Made by a program: the position numbers and the translations under genes. Of a DNA stretch of 27,184 nucleotides, positions 21,591 through 27,184 are shown in pieces; position 1 is the stretch's first letter, and every line of letters begins with the position of its first letter. The stretch spans positions 1-27,184 of the forward strand of contig DASSKO010000051.1 in the NCBI GenBank assembly GCA_035690425.1. Reading direction: 5' to 3'. The stretch is from DASSKO01 sp035690425 (GTDB lineage: Bacteria; Actinomycetota; Actinomycetes; Propionibacteriales; Nocardioidaceae). Below the pieces are notes generated by a model. That model was not told the origin of the DNA. It did no database searches and was given only the letters and a program-made list of their open reading frames with translations.

Positions 21591-22037
21591 TCAGGGCTTC
21601 CAGACCATGAGGACGACCACCGCGACGAGCAGGACCGAGACGATCCCCGAGGACGCAGCGACCCGGCGGTAGTGGTTGCCGGCGGGGGCGGGCGAGCCGG
21701 TAGGGGCGTTCAGGTGTTCACCAGCTTGGCGCAGGGTTGGGACGACGGCCAGCAGGCTGAGGGCCAGGGCGAGCGCATACAGGACCAGGGAAATTAGGAC
21801 CCACGGCGTCGTGACCGACAGGTCGTACTTCGGATCGCTCATGCCCAGTACCGCGAACCCGAGGACCACGACGAGGAGCGAGGCCCAACTGGTGGTCGCG
21901 GTGGAACGGGCCAGCGCGGTGGCGTGGGTTCCGTGCCCCGCCCGCAGTGCCTGTATCGCGGTCATCGGCAAGATGGCCATCGGGCCGATGATGAAGACTG
22001 CGGTGAGCACGTGAAGTGCGTTGAGTGCGGTATCCAC
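21591..22037 (-). CDS. Small integral membrane protein, DUF2269-like
   Basis: A 148-residue protein with about four membrane segments: about 5-28 (LNALHVLTAVFIIGPMAILPM), 50-67 (SWASLLVVVLGFAVLGM), 77-101 (TPWVLISLVLYALALALSLLAVVP) and 128-146 (ASSGIVSVLLVAVVVLMVW). The pattern and N-terminus resemble the DUF2269 family of unknown function; that match is from memory and moderate. The start is GTG at 22035-22037, with AAGGAGA just upstream, immediately after the stop of the ABC ATPase gene (11-nt gap). It is therefore the third gene of the permease-ATPase operon. It may be an accessory subunit, but no motif shows this. Confidence 0.8.
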   Translation of the reverse strand: MDTALNALHVLTAVFIIGPMAILPMTAIQALRAGHGTHATALARSTATTSWASLLVVVLGFAVLGMSDPKYDLSVTTPWVLISLVLYALALALSLLAVVPTLRQAGEHLNAPTGSPAPAGNHYRRVAASSGIVSVLLVAVVVLMVWKP

Positions 22038-22048
22038 CGTCTATCTCC

Positions 22049-22753
22049 TTAGTGGTGTTGGGAAAGGTGGTGCCCGGCGAGGGCGGGGGTACGGAAGTGT
22101 CCATCTTCGATCTCGGCGATCTGGTCGACGGCCGTCAGGTGGGAGCGGTCGTGGGTGACCAGGACGGTGGCGGTGGCCAGCTGGTGGGTCAGGGTGGTGA
22201 TCAGGTCCAGGATCGCGGCGCCGCGTTCGTGGTCCAACGCGCTGGTGGGTTCGTCGACCAGCAGCACGGCGGGGTCGTTCATCAGCGCACGGGCGATGTT
22301 GACGCGCTGACGCTGCCCACCGGAGAGCTGGTGAGGTCGGCGGTCGGCTTGGCCGATGAGGCCGACCGCGTCCAGGAGGTCCATGGCTCGGGATCGTGCC
22401 GCACGCGGGGAGCGGCCGTCGAGGTGGGCCATTACCTGGAGCTGTTCGGCGGCGGTGAGCGACGGCAGCAGGTTGGGCTGCTGGAAGATGGTTCCGATCC
22501 GGGTGCGGCGCAGTGTGGTCAGCTGGGCTCGGCTCATCCCGGCGGTCTCGATGCCGGCGATGACGACGCACCCGGTGTCGGGGGTGATCAGTGTGGCTGC
22601 GACCGCCAGGAGGCTGGACTTGCCGGAGCCAGAGGGGCCGATGAGGGCTGCGATGGTGCCGGCGGGCACGTCCAGGGTGACGTCGTCCAGTGCGGTCAGG
22701 CGGGTCGCGCCGTCGGGGTAGGTCAGAGTGATGTTGGTCAGGTGCAGGCTCAT
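22049..22753 (-). CDS. ABC exporter ATP-binding protein, MacB/LolD type
   Basis: A 234-residue ATPase that would power the partner FtsX-like permease. Walker A is GPSGSGKSS near 39-47, the Q-loop is IFQQPNLLPSL near 89-99, the signature is LSGGQRQRVNIARAL near 143-157, Walker B is VLLVDEPTSALDHE near 163-176, and the switch His is in LVTHDRSH near 198-205. The ATG overlaps the permease stop by 4 nt (ATGA). Downstream is the small membrane protein. The class (macrolide/lipoprotein-type exporters with FtsX permeases) is clear; the substrate is not. The divergent histidine kinase and response regulator suggest that the exporter answers a cell-envelope signal. Confidence 0.92.
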   Translation of the reverse strand: MSLHLTNITLTYPDGATRLTALDDVTLDVPAGTIAALIGPSGSGKSSLLAVAATLITPDTGCVVIAGIETAGMSRAQLTTLRRTRIGTIFQQPNLLPSLTAAEQLQVMAHLDGRSPRAARSRAMDLLDAVGLIGQADRRPHQLSGGQRQRVNIARALMNDPAVLLVDEPTSALDHERGAAILDLITTLTHQLATATVLVTHDRSHLTAVDQIAEIEDGHFRTPALAGHHLSQHH

Positions 22754-23835
22754 CGGGCGCTCCCTAGGGCAGTGAGTGGGTCGACGGAGGTGATGCGACG
22801 GATGGACAGGGCGGCTCCGGCCGCGCCGAGGGCGATCATGATCAGCGCGGGGACGGCGATGGTGCTCAGGTTCAGGACGAACGGCACGGCCGCCCCAGTG
22901 GCGCCGATCGCGGCGCCGACACCGGCGGCGATCGCCGCGCCGGTTGCGGTGCCGAGTACGAGCAGAACCACGGCCTGACCGAGGGCGTCGCGTAACAGGT
23001 AGCGGGTGGAGGCGCCGAGTGCCTTCAGGACGGCGACGTCGCCGCTGCGCTGGATGGTCCAGACGGTGAAGAAGGCGCCGATCACCAGTGCGGAGATCGC
23101 GAAGAGGAACCCGCGCATCAGCTGCAGAGACCCGTTCTCGGCGGTGAAGGAGCCGATCGCGGACAGGGCGTCGTCGCGGCTGACCGTCCGGGTGCTCAGC
23201 TCGGCGTCGGCGGCGGCCAGGTCCGAGGTGGAGCTGGTTCTCAGCGCGATGACGGTGGCGCGGCTGTCGTCGGGTCCGTCGCTGAGGTACTGGAAGTCGG
23301 CCAGGCTGGTCCAGATCACCGGGGTGTGGCTGTAGGAGGCGTCACCGGCGACGGCGGCCACCCGCAGGTGCTGCCCGGCCAGTGTGATGCTGTCCCCTGG
23401 CTGGGCGTGCAGGTCGTCCGCTGCGCCGGTGGACAGCACGACGCTGCCGTCCTGGAGCTGGCCGGCAGCAGGTGCCAAGCCCGAGCCGGCCTCGACCCCG
23501 AACGCGGACACGCTCGCGGTCCGGTCTCCGGCCTCGGCGCGGGTGGTGGTGATGCCCAGCGGGTCGGCGCTCGTGATGCCGGGCACTCTCGCCCAGGCCG
23601 TCCACGTCTGCTCGCCCACACTGGAAGTGGTGAACGAGGGATCGCCGCCGGCGGCGGGAGCCGAGAAGACGAGGTGATCAGCGGGCAAGTCGGTGATGGC
23701 CGATGTGCTGGCCCTGGCCAGACCGGCAGTCAGGCCGGACACCAACCCGACCAGGATGGTGATCAGTACGACGACGGTGCCCATCAGGGCGAAGCGACCC
23801 TTGGCGAACCGCAGGTCTTTCCAGGCGACGAACAC
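22750..23835 (-). CDS. FtsX-like ABC exporter permease
   Basis: A 361-residue permease with the FtsX/MacB topology. There is one N-terminal membrane segment (MGTVVVLITILVGLVSGL, about 18-35) and then an extracytoplasmic domain of about 200 residues. Three C-terminal membrane segments follow, near 250-275 (FLFAISALVIGAFFTVW), 295-325 and 330-350. The motif VLKALGASTRYLLRDAL near 280-296 is the typical FtsX-domain loop. I place the start at GTG 23833-23835, because GGAAGG lies 8 nt upstream and the protein then begins at VAWKDLRFAKGRFALMG, as in the family. The frame continues up to ATG 23958 with a proline/arginine-rich extension lacking family character. It is the first gene of the three-gene operon. 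Confidence 0.88.
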   Translation of the reverse strand: MFVAWKDLRFAKGRFALMGTVVVLITILVGLVSGLTAGLARASTSAITDLPADHLVFSAPAAGGDPSFTTSSVGEQTWTAWARVPGITSADPLGITTTRAEAGDRTASVSAFGVEAGSGLAPAAGQLQDGSVVLSTGAADDLHAQPGDSITLAGQHLRVAAVAGDASYSHTPVIWTSLADFQYLSDGPDDSRATVIALRTSSTSDLAAADAELSTRTVSRDDALSAIGSFTAENGSLQLMRGFLFAISALVIGAFFTVWTIQRSGDVAVLKALGASTRYLLRDALGQAVVLLVLGTATGAAIAAGVGAAIGATGAAVPFVLNLSTIAVPALIMIALGAAGAALSIRRITSVDPLTALGSAR

Positions 23836-24018
23836 AGGTTCAGGCCTTCCTTGGCTAGAAGTGCCGGACCCAGTGCCCGGCAGCAGTTCCCAGCCTCGCC
23901 GCGGCGGGGGTCGGGCACATCGCTCCGCAGACTGGTTCGCTGAGTCCACTGGGTTCATGGCGCGCTACACCTTTTGGCCGATGCCGCCCGTTGTCGTGGC
24001 CGCCTACGCTGGGGGGCC

Positions 24019-25233
24019 GTGAACCCTCGCTCCCTGACTCCGGTGCTGCGCATGGTGGGCGGCCTCCTGCACCTGCTGGTGGCCGCACTGCTGGCACTGG
24101 CTGCGGCTCGGGCCGTGAGCCAGGGCTCCCAGGCCGCAGCGGTTGTTGCGGTCGCCATGCTGCTGGCCGCCATCTACGCCGCCGGTCCTGCCCTGCCGCT
24201 GGTGCGCCGCTCCGCCGCTGCCGCGGCGACGTGGCTGGCGGCGGTCGCCATGGTCTGGCTGGTGCTGCTGTACTTGACCCCGGACGGCATCTGGCTGGCC
24301 TTCCCGCTGTACTTCGTACAGCTCCACCTGCTGCCCACGCGCTGGGGGCTGGCCGCCGTCACGGCCACCACCGCGGCAGCGATCGCCGGCTTCGGCTGGC
24401 ACCAGCACGAGTTCAGCGCGGCGATGTTCATCGGTCCGGTCCTGGGCGCGGCCGTCGCGGTGGCCACCGTGCGCGGCTACCAGGCGCTGTACCGGGAAAG
24501 CGAAGCCCGCCAGCGCCTCATCGAAGAGCTCACCGCCGCCCGCGCCGACCTGGCCGCCGCCGAGCACGCCGGTGGTGTCCTGGCCGAACGCGAACGCCTC
24601 GCCCGGGAGATCCACGACACCCTCGCACAGGGCCTGTCCAGCATCCAGCTCCTGCTGCGTGCCGCCGAACGCGCGCTCGCCGACCGGTCCGATGCCGCGC
24701 TGGGGCACGTCCAGCAGGCCCGCCAGGCCGCGGTAGACAATCTCGCCGAGGCCCGGCGCTTCGTCCGCGACTGGACCCCGCCAGACCTGGAGACGGCCGG
24801 ATCCCTACCCGTAGCCTTGCAGCAGTTGTGCGCCACCACTGCCGCCGCCTCCGGACTGGCCGTGCAGGCGCATATCTCCGGCACTCCAGCAGAGTTGCCC
24901 CCCGCCCACGAGATCGCGCTGCTACGCATCGCCCAGTCCGCCCTGGCCAACACCGTCCAACACGGGCACGCAACCCGCGCCGAGCTGACCCTCAGCTACA
25001 TGGACACCGAAGTCGCCCTCGACGTCGTCGACGACGGCACCGGGTTTGATCCCGACCTCGTCGTACCCCCGGGGCAGGGACCAGCCGGAGCCGGATTCGG
25101 CCTGGCCGCGATGCGCGCCCGCGCCCGCGCGGTGCAAGGCACCTTGGCCGTGGAGTCCGCCCCCGGCCAGGGCACCGCCGTCGCCGTCACCGTCTGCTGC
25201 CGAGCCCATGACACCCGAGCAGCCACGTCATGA
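24019..25233 (+). CDS. NarL-type sensor histidine kinase
   Basis: A 404-residue membrane kinase. The first about 150 residues form five or six membrane segments with almost no external domain, as in intramembrane-sensing kinases. A short coiled linker (ESEARQRLIEELTAARADLAAAEH) leads to the HisKA_3 dimerisation domain, with the phospho-accepting His in REIHDTLAQGLSSIQL at about 196-211. The HATPase_c domain shows the N-box (ANTVQHGHATRAEL), G1 (VVDDGTGFD) and G2 (GFGLAAMRARARAVQG). The start is taken as GTG 24019. TACGCT 8 nt upstream could make it leaderless, and a G-rich run could serve as ribosome site. The frame is open from 23974. Its stop overlaps the response regulator start (ATGA). 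Confidence 0.9.
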   Translation: MNPRSLTPVLRMVGGLLHLLVAALLALAAARAVSQGSQAAAVVAVAMLLAAIYAAGPALPLVRRSAAAAATWLAAVAMVWLVLLYLTPDGIWLAFPLYFVQLHLLPTRWGLAAVTATTAAAIAGFGWHQHEFSAAMFIGPVLGAAVAVATVRGYQALYRESEARQRLIEELTAARADLAAAEHAGGVLAERERLAREIHDTLAQGLSSIQLLLRAAERALADRSDAALGHVQQARQAAVDNLAEARRFVRDWTPPDLETAGSLPVALQQLCATTAAASGLAVQAHISGTPAELPPAHEIALLRIAQSALANTVQHGHATRAELTLSYMDTEVALDVVDDGTGFDPDLVVPPGQGPAGAGFGLAAMRARARAVQGTLAVESAPGQGTAVAVTVCCRAHDTRAATS

Positions 25234-25865
25234 TCCCGGTCACCGTTCGGCTGTTGCTCGCCGACGACCACCCAGTCGTGCGCGCCGGCCTGCGCGCGGT
25301 CCTGGAAGCCGAATCTGACTTCCAGGTCGTGGCCGAGGCGCCCACCGCCGAGCAGGCTGTCCAGCTCGCCGCGGAACTGGACGTTGACGTCGTGCTCATG
25401 GACCTGCAGTTCGGCGCCGGCATGGGCGGCTTCCAGGCCACCGCCACCATCACCGCTCGCCCCGACGCTCCAAGGGTGTTGATCCTGACCACCTACGACA
25501 CCGACGTCGACATCCTGGCCGCCATCGAAGCCGGCGCCACCGGCTATCTGCTCAAGGACGCCCCGCCGCAGGAACTCGCGGCGGCGGTCCGCACCGCAGC
25601 AGCGGGCAAGTCCGCACTAGCCCCCGCCATCGCCCAGCGGTTGATGGACCGCGTGCGCGCCCCAGCCCAGACGCTCAGCCCCCGAGAGACCGAGATCCTG
25701 CAACTCGTCGCCGAGGGGCTTTCCAACCAGCAGATCAGCCAGCGCCTGTTCCTCAGTCGGGCTACTACCAAATCCCACCTCGCCCACATCTACACGAAGC
25801 TCGGCGCTGGCTCTCGCACCGCTGCCGTGGCCACCGCGACCGCCCGCGGCCTCATCCGCCGCTGA
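25230..25865 (+). CDS. NarL/LuxR-family response regulator
   Basis: A 211-residue two-domain regulator. The receiver domain has the acidic pair Asp12-Asp13, the phospho-acceptor Asp58 in VVLMDLQF, a switch Thr in LILTTYD near 87-93 and the conserved Lys in GYLLKDAPP near 105-113. The GerE/LuxR helix-turn-helix occupies about 148-210 (LSPRETEILQLVAEGLSNQQISQRLFLSRATTKSHL). It overlaps the kinase gene by 4 nt and is certainly its partner. The divergent ABC operon is the obvious regulatory target, by the usual arrangement of such pairs; no binding site could be identified in the roughly 180 bp between them. Confidence 0.94.
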   Translation: MIPVTVRLLLADDHPVVRAGLRAVLEAESDFQVVAEAPTAEQAVQLAAELDVDVVLMDLQFGAGMGGFQATATITARPDAPRVLILTTYDTDVDILAAIEAGATGYLLKDAPPQELAAAVRTAAAGKSALAPAIAQRLMDRVRAPAQTLSPRETEILQLVAEGLSNQQISQRLFLSRATTKSHLAHIYTKLGAGSRTAAVATATARGLIRR

Positions 25866-26099
25866 CCAACCTCGGTGGCGTCCAGGTCGATGGTCGGCGA
25901 GTCCAGCAACCGCTCACGACACGGTGATGCCGTCCGGGCCGGCCACGGCACGTCCGGCCAGGATCCTCGACCGCAGCTCCACGCCCACCCGCTCGGCAGA
26001 ACCGACGTGCGAGCAGCCGACAGACAGACCTCGCAGGCGTTCAGAGCGGGGCTGTACCGATGGCGGGGTCGAGACGAGCTCTGGGCTTCGAATACTGCG
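25866..26099. other. Intergenic region without recognisable gene
   Basis: 234 bp between the convergent response regulator and lipoprotein genes. Both strands were read; only short frames without family resemblance were seen. Short GC-rich pairings (for example tgccg...cggca around 25928-25950) could terminate transcription but are not distinctive. Confidence 0.5.
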
Positions 26100-26561
26100 C
26101 TACATCGGCTCGCGTTGGACGTGCGGCATGCAGGTCGATGCAGCACCGCGGTAGAACCCTGGCCAGCTGAAGCGCTCGGCCTGCTCGGGCTTGAGCTGGA
26201 ACGACCTGATGCGCTCACCGACGACTCGGCTGCCGCCACGCGTCGTCACCACGGTGACGGTGTAGATCATCGGCTCGTCGGCCGAGTTGGTGATCTGCCC
26301 CTCGGCCTTCCAGCGACCGTCGGCCTGCCGCGCACAGGAGAAGCCCGCCAGGTCGGCCGGCGCCACCTCGATCCGGTCGGCCGTCTGAGCACCCGCGCTC
26401 GAGGAGCCTGCCGTCACAGCAGCCTGCTCCGCCGACACCGACTCGTCGCCGCCCCCATCGCCGCCGGCCCCGTTGTCGGAGCCGCCCACACCGCATCCGG
26501 CCAGCACGATAACGCCGACCAGGCTCATGGGCAGCATCGAGAACCGGAACGACGTACGCAC
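26100..26561 (-). CDS. Small secreted lipoprotein of unknown function
   Basis: A 153-residue protein with a lipoprotein signal peptide: basic start MRTSFRFS, hydrophobic LPMSLVGVIVL, and lipobox VLAGC with Cys23. A Gly/Ser/Asp-rich linker (about 24-60) precedes a small globular domain. That domain has a beta-rich look (WKAEGQITNSADEPMIYTVTVVTTRGGSRVVGE), similar to FxLYD-type Ig-like domains found in actinobacterial lipoproteins. Two cysteines (in FSCARQ and STCMPH) may form a disulfide outside the cell. The start is GTG at 26559-26561, with no clear ribosome site; downstream ATGs at residues 9 and 12 would still leave a usable signal. It is divergent from the desaturase gene. No function is proposed. 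Confidence 0.8.
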   Translation of the reverse strand: MRTSFRFSMLPMSLVGVIVLAGCGVGGSDNGAGGDGGGDESVSAEQAAVTAGSSSAGAQTADRIEVAPADLAGFSCARQADGRWKAEGQITNSADEPMIYTVTVVTTRGGSRVVGERIRSFQLKPEQAERFSWPGFYRGAASTCMPHVQREPM

Positions 26562-26614
26562 GGCTCACAGTCTCGCGGCCCGAGAGCCGCATTCGCGGTC
26601 GACGCGCCGAAGGG

Positions 26615-26640
26615 CGTAACCTACGGAACCGTAGGTTACG
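26615..26640. promoter_or_regulatory. 26-bp perfect palindrome, likely TetR-type operator of the desaturase gene
   Basis: The arms cgtaacctacgg (26615-26626) and ccgtaggttacg (26629-26640) are exact complements around a central aa. The right arm contains TAGGTT (26632-26637), a plausible -10 about 23 nt before the ATG, so a bound repressor would block the promoter. The form fits TetR-family operators that control fatty acid desaturases and related genes in actinobacteria. The identity of the regulator is inferred and its gene is not in the window. Confidence 0.7.
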
Positions 26641-26659
26641 TCAGCGGAGGGAACTCAGC

Positions 26660-27184
26660 ATGCCTGCACCGATCACCCAGCAGCAGTTGCTGCTCGACCT
26701 GGAACCAGTCGTCGAGGGCGAGCTCAACCGGCACATCCCCGTGGCCAAGGAGTGGTTCCCGCACGAGTACATCCCGTGGAGCGAGGGTCGCACGTTCGAT
26801 GGGGTGCTGGGCGGCGAGCCCTGGTCGGAGGACCAGTCGCCGATGTCCGACGTTGCGCGCTCGGCGCTGATCGTCAACCTGCTCACCGAGGACAACCTGC
26901 CGAGCTACCACCACGAGGTCGCCGTGCTGTTCGGCCGCGAGGCAGCATGGGGCGACTGGGTGCACCGCTGGACGGCCGAGGAGGGCCGGCACGGTACGGC
27001 GATCCGCGACTACCTGTTGGTCAAGCGCGCGGTCGACCCGGTCGAGCTCGAGCGGGCCCGGATGACCCACATGAGCCAGGGCTACCAATCCGCGCACACC
27101 GCGGACCTGATCAACTCACTGGCGTACGTGTCGTTCCAGGAGCTGGCCACCCGCGTCTCACACCGCAACACCGGGAAGGCCACC
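26660..27184 (+). CDS. Acyl-ACP desaturase, N-terminal part, cut by window edge
   Basis: 175 codons are present and the frame is still open at the right edge; the family is about 270-340 residues in actinobacteria. It is a soluble di-iron enzyme that introduces a double bond into acyl chains, using ferredoxin and oxygen. The first half of the metal site is visible: the Glu in TEDNLPSYHHE near residue 76, and the EExxH motif in WTAEEGRHG near 105-113. The second Glu and EExxH pair should lie beyond the edge. FPHEYIPWSEGRTFDG (about 33-48) is typical of the DesA1/DesA2 branch. The ATG has GGAGGG 8 nt upstream, and a perfect palindrome overlaps its likely promoter, so expression is probably repressor-controlled in response to lipid state. 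Confidence 0.9.
   Translation, partial: MPAPITQQQLLLDLEPVVEGELNRHIPVAKEWFPHEYIPWSEGRTFDGVLGGEPWSEDQSPMSDVARSALIVNLLTEDNLPSYHHEVAVLFGREAAWGDWVHRWTAEEGRHGTAIRDYLLVKRAVDPVELERARMTHMSQGYQSAHTADLINSLAYVSFQELATRVSHRNTGKAT

Noticed and set aside
23836..23958. Longer permease starting at ATG 23958
   Set aside because: The extra 41 residues are Pro/Arg-rich and unlike FtsX permease N-termini; GTG 23835 has a better-placed ribosome site.
26075..26100. cttcgaatactgcgc considered as a tRNA T-arm remnant
   Set aside because: No matching arm or acceptor stem could be paired around it.

Overview
The window is chromosomal DNA of a high-GC Gram-positive actinobacterium. I infer this from the very high GC content, GTG and TTG starts, TANNNT hexamers placed 6-8 nt before some starts, an HspR-type HAIR operator at clpB, and a gene set (purA, DUF3151, class II fba, DedA, SpoU methyltransferase, pyrE, clpB) that I recall being clustered in Mycobacterium and relatives. 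A Nocardioides-like or other Propionibacteriales genome would fit, but the genus is not proven.

Layout. 1-500: the first 166 residues of a protein with an N-terminal helix-turn-helix, reading off the left edge, possibly a defence-type DNA methylase. 750-3119: an ectoine/hydroxyectoine-type uptake system, with the substrate-binding lipoprotein on + converging on two overlapping permease genes on -, and no ATPase gene in the window. 3250-9330: central metabolism, with purD, a WrbA-like flavoprotein and purA on -, a diacylglycerol-kinase-type lipid kinase and a DUF3151 protein on +, and fba on -. 9452-12697: a tight minus-strand run from pyrE through DedA and a SpoU methyltransferase to an FAD-dependent CoA-disulfide-reductase-like enzyme. 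12788-16948: an Eis-like acetyltransferase, a DapC-like aminotransferase, a Uma2 nuclease-fold protein and a cytoplasmic sulfite-oxidase-family protein. 17069-21094: clpB with its HAIR operator, followed by a long membrane protein that looks like two proteins fused in frame.

21276-25865 looks like accessory DNA: a wrecked MazF-type toxin gene, then a small membrane protein with an ABC exporter (ATPase plus FtsX-like permease), divergent from a NarL-type histidine kinase and response regulator. The last part holds a small lipoprotein and the start of an acyl-ACP desaturase preceded by a perfect 26-bp palindrome.

I did not find a convincing undescribed multi-gene system. The observations most worth following are the nested palindromes between wrbA and purD, the in-frame fusion that still carries an internal ribosome binding site, the mazF remnant with an 11-bp tandem duplication at its frameshift, the operator-like palindromes before clpB and the desaturase, and the 17-bp inverted repeat next to the left-edge gene. 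No tRNA, rRNA, CRISPR array or intact insertion sequence was seen.
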